Positions 9,654 to 17,784 of a DNA stretch of 64,000 bases are shown here, piece by piece (the first letter of the stretch is position 1; each line of letters opens with the position of its first letter). The position numbers and the translations under genes are program-made. The notes beneath the pieces are model-generated. The model saw only the letters and a list, made by a program, of their open reading frames with translations. It had not been told where the DNA came from and did not search any database. This DNA is from Pyrinomonas sp040289685 (GTDB lineage Bacteria > Acidobacteriota > Blastocatellia > Pyrinomonadales > Pyrinomonadaceae): assembly GCF_040289685.1 (NCBI RefSeq), contig NZ_PSLQ01000008.1:1-64000 (forward strand), read 5' to 3'.

Positions 9654-11039
9654 TCACTGACCGAGGGCGATCAACGTCTGCGTCATTTCGTCAGCGACCT
9701 TGAGAAAGCGCGCTGCCGCCTCGTACGCGCGTTGATACTGCATGAGATTGATCGCTTCCTCATCGAGCGAAACGCCGGATACGCTCTCCCGTTGAGCGAC
9801 CACTTGAGCGACGATCGATTGTTGCGCTGCTAATCCGTCTTCCGCGACGCGCAATTGATCGCCGGCATCGGCGACGATCGAAGAGAAGATCGAGGGGAAC
9901 GATCCGGAACGCGCTCCGACCGTTTGATTCGAGTCGGAGACGAGATTGGCGATGGCGCGTGCGACCGTCGCATCGCCGCTTCCGGCGCCGGTGGCCGCGG
10001 CCACGACGCGTCGCGGGCTTGCCGTCAGCGCCGGATTGACGCTCAAGGTCGCGGCATCAATCGGACCGCCATTGCTTGAAACGAAGAAGGCCGCTCCGGC
10101 GTTGCCGTCGAGATCCTCACCCGAAGTATGAAGTTGGTTGACGCGCGCGGCCACGGCAGCGGCCAGACCATCGAGCGCGACGATGTGATCACCGACTGCG
10201 CTCAAGGCGTTCAACAGACCGCCGATGCGCCCGCCGTCAACCGAGAGCGGTTGTCCATCGAGGGTAATGATAGGAACGCCGTTGGCGACCGAGACCATGT
10301 TCATAGCGAACGCGCGGTCGTTTAGAACCAAAGCGCGCCCATCGCTGAAGGTGAGCGTCACGTCGCCATTCGGGTTCTCCACGGCGTTGACGCCGACCAG
10401 TTCCGTCAAACGCTTAACGACTTCGCCGCGCTGATCCTCGAGCGCCGAAGAGATGTTGCCGGTCTTTGCCGCGACGCTGATCTGCCGATTGAGTTCGGCG
10501 ACCTGCGCTGCTAATCGGTTGACTTCTTCGACGAGCGAACCGGCTTCGACCTGCGTATCGCGATAAACGGATTGCAAACGCGATCGCGTCAGGTGAAAGG
10601 CGTTCGTCAGATCGACGGCGCGCGCAACCACCGAGGTACGCAATGGAACGGAAGTCGGATTCGCTTCGAGATCGCGGAAGGAATTGAAAAAGCTGGTTAG
10701 CGCTTGACCGATGCCGCCTTCGGAAACGTTGCCAAACGCCCCTTCGATCACGGCGAACACATCGCGTTCAGCGTTCAGGCGTCCGGCGATTCCCGTTTCG
10801 CGTTGCAGGCGCGCCTCGATGAAACGATCGCGGGCTGCTTCCACGCCTTGGACCAAAACGCCGACGCCAATCGACAGAGGACGCGCCCCGTCGGGCGGCG
10901 CAGGCGCGAGCAACAGCCGCTGCCGTGCGTAGCCGGGCGTGTTGACGTTGGCGATGTTCTGCCCTGTGACGGTGATGCCGAGCTGCTGAGCGCGCAGCGC
11001 GCGCCGTCCGATCTCGAAAGCCGAAAAGTTTATGCCCAT
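9654..11039 (-). CDS. flgK: Hook-filament junction protein FlgK
   Basis: A 461-residue HAP1. The N-terminal rod-like motif is GQNIANVNTPGYARQRLLLA and the C-terminal motif is EEAINLMQYQRAYEAAARFL, both typical of axial proteins. The middle holds the FlgK-specific helical bundle (LVEEVNRLAAQVAELNRQIS) and the ALEDQRGEVVKRLTELVGV segment. It is exported through the flagellar system with a FlgN-like chaperone encoded just upstream, whose gene it overlaps by 10 bases. Confidence 0.95.
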   Translation of the reverse strand: MGINFSAFEIGRRALRAQQLGITVTGQNIANVNTPGYARQRLLLAPAPPDGARPLSIGVGVLVQGVEAARDRFIEARLQRETGIAGRLNAERDVFAVIEGAFGNVSEGGIGQALTSFFNSFRDLEANPTSVPLRTSVVARAVDLTNAFHLTRSRLQSVYRDTQVEAGSLVEEVNRLAAQVAELNRQISVAAKTGNISSALEDQRGEVVKRLTELVGVNAVENPNGDVTLTFSDGRALVLNDRAFAMNMVSVANGVPIITLDGQPLSVDGGRIGGLLNALSAVGDHIVALDGLAAAVAARVNQLHTSGEDLDGNAGAAFFVSSNGGPIDAATLSVNPALTASPRRVVAAATGAGSGDATVARAIANLVSDSNQTVGARSGSFPSIFSSIVADAGDQLRVAEDGLAAQQSIVAQVVAQRESVSGVSLDEEAINLMQYQRAYEAAARFLKVADEMTQTLIALGQ

Positions 11040-11479
11040 CGCGTCGGCCCTCCGCGAGGTGTAAGAGGAACGCTGTAGGTTATGGGCTGAATCCCATGCA
11101 TCTGCATGCAGGCTGCGGTGAAGACCGAACCGTTGTTGGCCAGCATCGCGGCGCGGCGCCGCACGTGTTGGAATTCGCGCGCGGCGCGCATCAATTCTGC
11201 CGAAGCCCGCTCGAAACGATCGCGCGCCTCATCGCTGATGGGCAGCGGGCAAGCCGCACGTGCGTCGGCGAAGGCGGCGAGTGTGCCCACCAATTCCACC
11301 AAACGCGCGCGCATCTTATGCAGTTCGGCATCGCCTGCGCGCACGAGCGCTTCGATCGTCTCCGGCGCGTCGCGCACGAGCGCCGTCAACATCTGCGCGC
11401 ATAAAGAACTCAATCGGCCATAAGCTGCCGTCTGTTCAGCCATCAGTGACGCGGCTTTTCGGATCAGTTCGTCCTGCAT
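11030..11479 (-). CDS. FlgN-like export chaperone
   Basis: A 149-residue helical protein. Size, lack of signal peptide, and a long helix pair (about 10-110) ending in a short unstructured tail fit FlgN, the chaperone for FlgK and FlgL. Its stop overlaps the flgK start, and flgM-flgN-flgK is a very common order. The ATG at 11479 has GGAG nearby. Direct sequence similarity is modest, so position carries much of the call. Confidence 0.78.
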   Translation of the reverse strand: MQDELIRKAASLMAEQTAAYGRLSSLCAQMLTALVRDAPETIEALVRAGDAELHKMRARLVELVGTLAAFADARAACPLPISDEARDRFERASAELMRAAREFQHVRRRAAMLANNGSVFTAACMQMHGIQPITYSVPLTPRGGPTRWA

Positions 11480-11492
11480 CGTCGCTCCACGT

Positions 11493-11574
11493 TCGAGTCA
11501 AAGAGGGACGAACGCGCAAACAAATCGCCAAACGAGTTCGTCCTTCGTCGCCCGCCTTCAGCTCGAGTCAAAGA
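11493..11574 (-). repeat. Paired TCTTTGACTCGA direct repeats before flgN
   Basis: The 12-mer TCTTTGACTCGA occurs at 11563-11574 and again at 11493-11504 (minus strand), 70 bases apart. GGACGAAC and GTTCGTCC between them form an inverted pair. The repeat contains TTGACT, which could be a -35 element, or it may be a regulator site. The 153-base flgM-flgN gap contains no FliA or sigma-54 motif that I can see. Confidence 0.4.
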
Positions 11575-11632
11575 TTTCGCTAGCGCCGCGACAACACGCC
11601 GCGCTTTTTTTGAATCAGCTCCAAGGTTCAAG

Positions 11633-11947
11633 CTAGCGAGAACCGTTCTCCTGCCTGATGATCGCCTCAGCGATCATGCCTGCCGGCGGATCGTACCGCC
11701 CGGATCGAACCAGTTCGCGAAGCTCAGCCACCCGCTCTTGCCGCATGTCCGGCATGTCGCGCAAGCGCGCAGCGAGCTGTTGCATGCGCGCGGCGCGCTC
11801 CGATAAGCTCACGCGGTCTGCGCCCTCCGACGTTCGCGCTTCTTCCGCTTTGCGCACTTCGGCAGCGCGTTCCGTGCGCCGCACCGGCCCGACGCGACCG
11901 GTTTCGATTTCGCCGTTTAACTCCACCCTGTTCATCTGTTTCTCCAT
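11633..11947 (-). CDS. flgM: Anti-sigma-28 factor FlgM
   Basis: A 104-residue protein with a disordered N-terminal half and the FlgM C-terminal region: DRVSLSERAARMQQLAARL, then RVAELRELVRSGRYDPPAGM and IAEAIIRQ. FlgM binds FliA and is secreted through the finished hook-basal body, releasing FliA. An alternative start is Met5 (11935), which also has a ribosome site. A FliA-type promoter precedes it, giving the negative feedback known from Salmonella. Confidence 0.9.
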   Translation of the reverse strand: MEKQMNRVELNGEIETGRVGPVRRTERAAEVRKAEEARTSEGADRVSLSERAARMQQLAARLRDMPDMRQERVAELRELVRSGRYDPPAGMIAEAIIRQENGSR

Positions 11948-11981
11948 TGCGCCTCTTCAAGGGGATCTTCCCCAAAGCTTC

Positions 11982-12009
11982 TTATCGGCTATTTCGGGCC
12001 AAATCATTA
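11982..12009 (-). promoter_or_regulatory. Candidate sigma-28 promoter of flgM
   Basis: On the minus strand TAAT (12006-12009), 16 bases, then the perfect -10 GCCGATAA (11982-11989). The -10 overlaps the stop codon of flgJ (its last codons read AGC CGA TAA). The flgM ATG lies about 35 bases downstream. Confidence 0.65.
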
Positions 12010-12911
12010 GCCTTTATTCGTTCGACTTCGCGCAATGGGTCGACGCGCCGTCCATCCTCGACCACCTCGAAATGCAGATGCGGCCCCGTCGCCCGCCCCG
12101 TGGCGCCGACGGTGGCGATGGGTTGGCCAGCGCGCACGTGGTCGCCCGGCTGGACCAGCAAGCGTTCAGCATGGGCGTAGAGAGTGCGCCGTCCGTCTGC
12201 ATGTTCGATGACGACCGTGTTGCCGTAACCGCGCCTTTTCCCGGCGAAGATCACCCGTCCGTCGCCTGCCGCAGCGATGCTGGTCCCGCGCGGTGCAGCC
12301 AGATCGACGCCAGCGTGATATCGCTGCCGCCCGTTGATGGGATCGCGGCGCAGACCGAAAGACGAGCTGAGGCGCGCCCACAAAGGCATCCGCAGCGGAA
12401 CCTCTTCGCCAACTGTTGGCGCTCCATGCCCCGACGCACCATGCGGTTCGGCGAAGACGCGCCGCGGCCGAGTGAGATGTATCACCTCTTCCGGCGAGCT
12501 GAGCACGCGCTGCTCGGATGCCGCCATCGAACTGCTTATGTGACGCGGTTCGACGCCAACTGAGGGGACCGCCTCCGTCTTCTCAACGCGGACCAGTCGC
12601 GCTCCTTCCACCGCTCGGACGAGCGGCGATCGCTCTTCGGCGAGGTTCAGGCCGCGCAGGATCATGTCGGCGATGCCGATGCCTCCGCCGCGTGACATCG
12701 CCCGCGCGATCTCTTCGCCGAACATCTGACGATAGACGCCACTTGCCGAGCCGCCGAACAGATCATCTTCGCTCTCCTCCGCAGGGGCGAGCGCCGAAGT
12801 CAACTGATTGAGCAACAGCGCCTCAAATTCCTGCGCGGCGCGCCGCGCTTCGGCTCGACGCTGCGTGGCGTTGATGGTCGCCGTGCCATTGATGGCCGTG
12901 ATCTCCGACAC
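11982..12911 (-). CDS. flgJ: FlgJ-type rod-binding protein fused to M23 peptidase
   Basis: A 309-residue fusion. The N-terminal part (about 10-90) is the FlgJ rod-binding domain: RRAAQEFEALLLNQLTSAL, GVYRQMFGEEIARAMSRGGG and IADMILRGL. The C-terminal part (about 195-300) is a LytM/M23 metallopeptidase with the zinc motifs YHAGVD and HLHFEV. Enteric FlgJ carries a GH73 muramidase instead; here peptide cross-links rather than glycan would be cut to let the rod through. The GTG start at 12911 has AAGGAG nine bases upstream and follows the flgI stop by 13 bases. A longer open frame upstream is antisense-like noise over flgI. Confidence 0.88.
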   Translation of the reverse strand: MSEITAINGTATINATQRRAEARRAAQEFEALLLNQLTSALAPAEESEDDLFGGSASGVYRQMFGEEIARAMSRGGGIGIADMILRGLNLAEERSPLVRAVEGARLVRVEKTEAVPSVGVEPRHISSSMAASEQRVLSSPEEVIHLTRPRRVFAEPHGASGHGAPTVGEEVPLRMPLWARLSSSFGLRRDPINGRQRYHAGVDLAAPRGTSIAAAGDGRVIFAGKRRGYGNTVVIEHADGRRTLYAHAERLLVQPGDHVRAGQPIATVGATGRATGPHLHFEVVEDGRRVDPLREVERIKANDLARNSR

Positions 12912-12924
12912 TTCGCTTCGCTCC

Positions 12925-14139
12925 TTACTGCATCTCCAAGTCGGCGGCGAGCGCGCCAGCCGCTTTGATCGCCTGCAAGATGCTGATGATGTCGCGCGCC
13001 GAAACGCCCACTGCGCGCAAGCCGCGCACAACCTCATCGACGGTCGCGCCATCGGGCAGCACGACTGATTCCGGCTTGCGCTCTTTGACTTCGACGCTCG
13101 TGCGCGGGACGACCGCGGTCTCGCCCGTTCTTGACAACGGCCCCGGCTGCGAAACTTCGTATTCCGTGCCGACGCGCACCGTGATGCCGCCCTGCGAGAT
13201 CGCCACCGAAGAGAGTCGGACGTTGCCGCCCATGACGATGGTCCCTGTCCGTTCATTGATGACCACTTTGGCCACCACGTCGGTTTCAAGGCGCAGCGCT
13301 TCGAGTTCAGCGATGAACCCAACGCGATCCTGCTGCCAGCCGTTTGGCAAGAAGATCTCGACGTTGCGTCCATCGATGGCACGCGCCGTGCCCGTGCCGA
13401 ATTTGGCGTTGACCGCACGCGCCAGACGCGCCGCCGTCGTGAAATCATCTTGCCTGAGCGCCAACGTCAAGCGTCCGCCAGCGGCCAGATCGGTGGCGAT
13501 TTCGCGTTCAACGAGCGCCCCGTTGGGAACGCGCCCCACCGTCGGGTGATTGACCTCGACGGAATTGCCCGGCTCGCCCGCCGAGATACCACCTACCGAA
13601 ACGGGACCTTGGGCGAGCGCATAGACTTGACCATCAACGCCGCGCAAAGGCGTCAAGACCAACGTCCCGCCCTGCAACGAGCGCGCATCGCCGATGGACG
13701 AAACTGTGACGTCGATCTTGGTCCCTTGACGGGCGAAGGGCGGAAGCGTAGCCGTGACGAGAACGGTGGCCATGTTCTCCGGACGCAAAGCATCGGTCGA
13801 GACGGTGATCCCCATGCGTTCGAGCAAGTTCTGCAACGTCTGTCGCGCGTAGAGGTTCTGTTGCACGCGGTCGCCCGTGCGGTTCAGGCCGATGACGATG
13901 CCATAGCCGATGAGCTGATTCGAGCGGACGCCCTCGATTTCGGCGATGTCTTTGACGCGCACCGTCAAACGATTGACGCTCTGGCCGAGCGCTGCCGCCG
14001 CAAGGCAAAGCGCCATGTAGAACGAGCAGAAGAGTTGAGCCGCATGCACGCAGTCAACACAGTCGGGAACGAGCGCCATGAGATCTTCGAGCGCGGCTGA
14101 ACGACGGCGTCTGCGCGGTTTTCGGTCGTTAGTGAACAT
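12925..14139 (-). CDS. flgI: Flagellar P-ring protein FlgI
   Basis: A 404-residue P-ring subunit. After a long basic N-terminus and hydrophobic export signal (about 40-58), the mature part starts with VRVKDIAEIEGVRSNQLIGY and GIVIGLNRTGD. Further FlgI signatures are VLVTATLPPFARQGTKIDV and GGTLVLTPLRG. The end VDEVVRGLRAVGVSARDIIS matches the family. The ATG at 14139 has GAGGTG upstream; the open frame extends further but lacks any family sequence. The N-terminal region before the hydrophobic core is unusually long, so the next ATG may be used. Genes for both P and L rings indicate a diderm envelope. Confidence 0.93.
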   Translation of the reverse strand: MFTNDRKPRRRRRSAALEDLMALVPDCVDCVHAAQLFCSFYMALCLAAAALGQSVNRLTVRVKDIAEIEGVRSNQLIGYGIVIGLNRTGDRVQQNLYARQTLQNLLERMGITVSTDALRPENMATVLVTATLPPFARQGTKIDVTVSSIGDARSLQGGTLVLTPLRGVDGQVYALAQGPVSVGGISAGEPGNSVEVNHPTVGRVPNGALVEREIATDLAAGGRLTLALRQDDFTTAARLARAVNAKFGTGTARAIDGRNVEIFLPNGWQQDRVGFIAELEALRLETDVVAKVVINERTGTIVMGGNVRLSSVAISQGGITVRVGTEYEVSQPGPLSRTGETAVVPRTSVEVKERKPESVVLPDGATVDEVVRGLRAVGVSARDIISILQAIKAAGALAADLEMQ

Positions 14140-14152
14140 GGCTTTCACCTCG

Positions 14153-14812
14153 TCAGAAGGGCGCGATCTTCTCAAAGAGCCGGAAGAGCCAACCCGGCGC
14201 GTTATCCGCAGAGGCAACTCCCTTGCCATTAAGTTCAACGCGCAAATCGCCAATGGCCGTCGTCGGCACGGTATTGTCTGCCGCCACGTCGCGCTGTCGC
14301 ACGACGCCGGAGAGCAGCAGCGTTTCCGTCTCTTTGTTGACGCGGACCAGTTTGCGCGCTTCGATGCGCAGGTCCCCGTTAGGCAACACCTCGACCACGC
14401 GGGCGACGATGCGCGCGCGCACGTTGCTTCGCCTCTCGGTTGAACCTTTGCCGTCGTATTTGCGCGAACCCAGCGCACCGATGACGCCAGCGGCGATGCC
14501 GGCACCGGGAAGCGGCAACGCTCCGGCTGCCGTCACGAGGCCGCCAAGCGTGCCGGAGTCGCGCGCGCGTTTGGCGTTTGAAGCGACCGATGCGGTGCTC
14601 TCTTCGACTACATCGACGAAGACCAGATCGCCCATGCGACGCGGTTTGAAATCGCCGTAAAGGTCGACCATCGGCGAGGCTTGCACGAAGAGCGAGCCGT
14701 TGGCCGAAGGCGCTGCCCTGTCGGCGGTTCGAATCATTTCACCTTGCGCCCAACACCACAATGGAGACATCACGCAGATCATCAAGGCAAACAGTCTGAA
14801 GCGCCCATTCAT
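14153..14812 (-). CDS. flgH: Flagellar L-ring protein FlgH
   Basis: A 219-residue L-ring subunit. Diagnostic segments are NGSLFVQASPMVDLYGDFKP, RRMGDLVFVDVVEESTASV, and the C-terminal VARVVEVLPNGDLRIEARKL and ETLLLSGVVRQRDV. FlgH is normally an outer-membrane lipoprotein. Here the export signal reads LFALMICVMSPLWCWAQGE, where the cysteine is preceded by Trp rather than Gly/Ala, so lipidation is uncertain. The ATG at 14812 has AAGGGAG upstream. Confidence 0.92.
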   Translation of the reverse strand: MNGRFRLFALMICVMSPLWCWAQGEMIRTADRAAPSANGSLFVQASPMVDLYGDFKPRRMGDLVFVDVVEESTASVASNAKRARDSGTLGGLVTAAGALPLPGAGIAAGVIGALGSRKYDGKGSTERRSNVRARIVARVVEVLPNGDLRIEARKLVRVNKETETLLLSGVVRQRDVAADNTVPTTAIGDLRVELNGKGVASADNAPGWLFRLFEKIAPF

Positions 14813-15026
14813 CTTCTTCTCCCTTTTCCGACGCGATCTAACCCGCTCGACCACAAGATCCAGCGGCGCAACCACTACCGGTTGTGGTAGCGCCAACCGA
14901 TGTCGCTGGTCCGGTCGCTGGCAACGGATCGAGCTGCGGCTGCTGGCGGTCATAGATCCCTAGAAGTTCGCTCCGCAAAAGCGCGCAAATCGAGGGGCGC
15001 TTCCCCGACGAGAAGAGACGCGCCTT

Positions 15027-16037
15027 TTAAAAGCGCACGCGAACGACCCCTTCATCGACGACCACCGCTTGCAGCAACGCGCCCGATTGCGCGTTTCGCA
15101 CCGTGATGCGGTCGCCTATGCGCCCGGCGGCGCGCGCTTCGCCCATGACGGCGACGCGCACGCGATCGCTCGCCCCTTCGATGCGCACTTGATCCCCCGG
15201 ACGGATCACCGTTTCCGCGTGGAGCGCATCGATCGTGAACGTCTCGCCCCGGACGATCAAGCGACTCGCCGCCATTCCGCGAAGCTGCTTCGTCTCGCGC
15301 AAGTACGAAGTCACAGGGCGAGTCAAGCGCCTCACTTCAACGGTCGCATCCTCTTCGCGCAGACGCCTTCCAATCGCCAGATCACGCGCAGCTACCAGCA
15401 CCGGAGCAAAGGCTTCCACCTGCGCCGTCAAGCTCAAGCGTCGCACTGTGCGACCGTCAACGCGCACTTCCGCCGTCAGCGGGAAGGGCGTAAACGGATC
15501 GCGCACGCCGTTCGCCGCAACACGCACCTCGATCTGCCCCGTTGGGATATCGACGTGCGGTGGCAGGTCCAAACGCACGAGCCGCGCTGTAGCCCCCGCC
15601 GCTTGAAGTTCGGTCAACACCGCTTGTTCGACCGCAGCGCGCAAGAGCTGTTCGTCTAGCTTTTGCGCGGCGCGCCGCACGAGGCTCGAAGCCGGTCCGC
15701 TGAAGCGCACTTCTTCGGCGCGAAATCCGGCAGCGATGATGGCGCGCAGCACGTCAACGCGCCCGATCTCGCGCGCTGCCCCCACCGCCGGAGCGTAGCC
15801 GAGCGACGCGGAGGCAAGCCGCGCCCTGTTCATTTCGTCGGCAGCATGTATTTCGGCGATCTGGCCCAAAGTCAACACGTCCGAAGACACGATCGTTTCA
15901 GCGCGCAGACGCAGCTCGGCAACCGTCTGCGCGTTCGATCTGAACGCGCAAGCGAGCACACACAGGAGCGTGAACCACACCAGTCGCATGGCAATTACAG
16001 CGTTGCGAGGCGAAAGCGCCGACGGACGAAACGCCAT
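15027..16037 (-). CDS. flgA: P-ring assembly chaperone FlgA
   Basis: A 336-residue periplasmic protein. A signal peptide (MRLVWFTLLCVLACAFRSNA) begins at an internal ATG, which makes 15989 an alternative start. The C-terminal SAF-like domain has VLVAARDLAIGRRLREEDAT, the LIVRGETFTIDALHAE turn, and IRPGDQVRIEGASDRVRVAV. FlgA helps FlgI polymerise around the rod. It sits between flgG and flgH, as in several phyla. The 214 bases between flgA and flgH contain no other gene that I can support. Confidence 0.9.
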   Translation of the reverse strand: MAFRPSALSPRNAVIAMRLVWFTLLCVLACAFRSNAQTVAELRLRAETIVSSDVLTLGQIAEIHAADEMNRARLASASLGYAPAVGAAREIGRVDVLRAIIAAGFRAEEVRFSGPASSLVRRAAQKLDEQLLRAAVEQAVLTELQAAGATARLVRLDLPPHVDIPTGQIEVRVAANGVRDPFTPFPLTAEVRVDGRTVRRLSLTAQVEAFAPVLVAARDLAIGRRLREEDATVEVRRLTRPVTSYLRETKQLRGMAASRLIVRGETFTIDALHAETVIRPGDQVRIEGASDRVRVAVMGEARAAGRIGDRITVRNAQSGALLQAVVVDEGVVRVRF

Positions 16038-16069
16038 CTGCGCCGCTCACATGACCGAACCATGTTCGA

Positions 16070-16858
16070 CTACGAGACGGCTTGATTGATGGTCGCCAGC
16101 ATCCGATCGGCGGCGGTGATGACCTTGGAGTTGGTCTCGTAGGCCCGTTGTGCAGCGATCATCTGGACCAGTTCCTCGACGACGTTGACGTTGGAACCTT
16201 CAACGAATCCCTGATTGATCCGTCCCAAGCCGTTTGCGTCGGGCGTCCCGACAGTTGGCTGCCCCGAGGCTGCCGTTTCGCGGAAGAGGTTGCGCCCGAG
16301 CGATTCGAGTCCGGCGGGATTGGCGAAAGTCGCCAGTTGAATCTGGCCGACCGTCTGCGCGTTCGCCTGCCCTGGCATGGTGACGCTCACCGTACCATCG
16401 GTCCCGATGGTGATCGAAGTCGCCTCGCGTGGGATGGTGATGGCCGGCTCCAGCGGCTCGCCCGTTGCCGTGACGATCTGTCCCTCAGCATTCAAGTGAA
16501 AGGAACCGGCGCGCGTGTAGGCGATCTCGCCGTTGCTCAAGCGAACTTGAAAGAATCCGCTCCCTTCGATGACGAGATCAAGCGGGTTCTGCGTCTGTTG
16601 GAAATCGCCCTGCAAAAAGATGCGTTCGCTCGCCACGGCGCGCGTGCCCAGACCGATCTGCAAACCGACGGGCAGCGATGTTTGCGCATTGGAGGCGGCG
16701 CCCGGCGTGCGCAGGTTCTGATAGAGGATGTCTTGAAACTCCAACCGCGTCCGCTTGAAACCGACGGTGGAGGAGTTGGCGAGGTTGTTAGCGATGTTAT
16801 CGATCTGCTGCTGCTGGGCCATCATGCCCGTCGCAGCGGTGTGAAGTGCTCTGCTCAT
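16070..16858 (-). CDS. flgG: Distal rod protein FlgG
   Basis: A 262-residue axial protein. The N-terminus is ALHTAATGMMAQQQQIDNIA with NNLANSSTVGFKRTRLEFQD, the typical FlgG pattern; the C-terminus has GSNVNVVEELVQMIAAQRAY and ETNSKVITAADRML. The central repeat (GEIAYTRAGSFHLNAEGQIV) is shared with other rod and hook proteins. The ATG at 16858 has GGAG upstream. It is one of a flgF-flgG pair. Confidence 0.95.
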   Translation of the reverse strand: MSRALHTAATGMMAQQQQIDNIANNLANSSTVGFKRTRLEFQDILYQNLRTPGAASNAQTSLPVGLQIGLGTRAVASERIFLQGDFQQTQNPLDLVIEGSGFFQVRLSNGEIAYTRAGSFHLNAEGQIVTATGEPLEPAITIPREATSITIGTDGTVSVTMPGQANAQTVGQIQLATFANPAGLESLGRNLFRETAASGQPTVGTPDANGLGRINQGFVEGSNVNVVEELVQMIAAQRAYETNSKVITAADRMLATINQAVS

Positions 16859-16890
16859 CTTTCGCTCCTTTCGTTGACCGACATGCGGTG

Positions 16891-17718
16891 CTAGATTCTT
16901 CCGAGTTCGTTGACGATCTTGCGTCCGAGCTCGTTCATCATCAGCGTCACGCAACGCTGCATGGACTCGAACTCGCGCCCTTGCTGAATCATCGTCACCA
17001 GTTCCGCAACCGGGTTGACGTTCGACATTTCGAGCGCGCCCGACCGAACCGCTGTGCCGACAGCTTCTTTGGGCTGCTCGGCGCCCGTGGCGGCAAACAG
17101 CGCTTGTCCTTCTTTGATGAGGGCGCGGCCTGCGTTCTCGAATCGCACGAGTTTCAAGCGTCCGACGATGCTCCCTCGAACCGAGATGACGCCGTCGCTG
17201 CTAATGGAGACTTCGCCCGGAGGGAGCGTGAGCGGCCCGGCGTCACCCACCACGAGGTCGCCGTCGTGCGTGACGAGTTGGCCGGCGGAATTCAACGTGA
17301 GCGATCCGGACCGCGTGTAACGCTCGCCGCGCGCCGTCGCGACGACCAGAAAACCATCTCCTTCTAGAGCGATGTCGAGCGTCCGCCCCGTCTGACGGAT
17401 CGGGCCGGCGGAGAAATCGGTCGCCGTGGCGCTCACCACGCCCACGCGACGCGCATGAAGCGCCAACGTCGAAGCGCGTTCCGCATCAATAGCCGCATCG
17501 TCGCCACTGAGCGCAGCGGAAGCGGGTTGCGCGCTGCCGCTCGTTTCAGCTCCGAGCGTTTGGCTCTCCGGCGATACCTCCGCTTCCACGGCGCGGTAAA
17601 GCAGTCTGTCGGCTTTGAAAGCCGTGGTCGAAACATTGGCGATGTTGTTCGCTGTCACATCGAGCGCCCGTTGCCGAGCGCGCATGCCAAGGTAAGCGGT
17701 ATACAATCCGTTGCTCAT
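16891..17718 (-). CDS. flgF: Proximal rod protein FlgF (FlgG-like)
   Basis: A 275-residue axial protein homologous to FlgG: the start LYTAYLGMRARQRALDVTAN and NNIANVSTTAFKADRLLYRA, a central GERYTRSGSLTLNSAGQLVT, and the end NPVAELVTMIQQGREFESMQ. Position directly before flgG and divergence from it fit FlgF. The central variable region is Ala/Ser-rich (about 45-75). Confidence 0.88.
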   Translation of the reverse strand: MSNGLYTAYLGMRARQRALDVTANNIANVSTTAFKADRLLYRAVEAEVSPESQTLGAETSGSAQPASAALSGDDAAIDAERASTLALHARRVGVVSATATDFSAGPIRQTGRTLDIALEGDGFLVVATARGERYTRSGSLTLNSAGQLVTHDGDLVVGDAGPLTLPPGEVSISSDGVISVRGSIVGRLKLVRFENAGRALIKEGQALFAATGAEQPKEAVGTAVRSGALEMSNVNPVAELVTMIQQGREFESMQRCVTLMMNELGRKIVNELGRI

Positions 17719-17784
17719 CTGGCTTCCCTTCCACGTGAGAATTCAGTTCGCAATGCCGCTCGTCTATCCGTCGTTCATCTGGCT

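Noticed and set aside
12912..13448. Long upstream extension of the flgJ reading frame
   Set aside because: It lies over flgI in another frame, has no family sequence, and a GTG with a good ribosome site marks the true start.
14140..14505. Upstream extension of flgI
   Set aside because: Overlaps flgH in another frame; the ATG at 14139 has a ribosome site and precedes the export signal.
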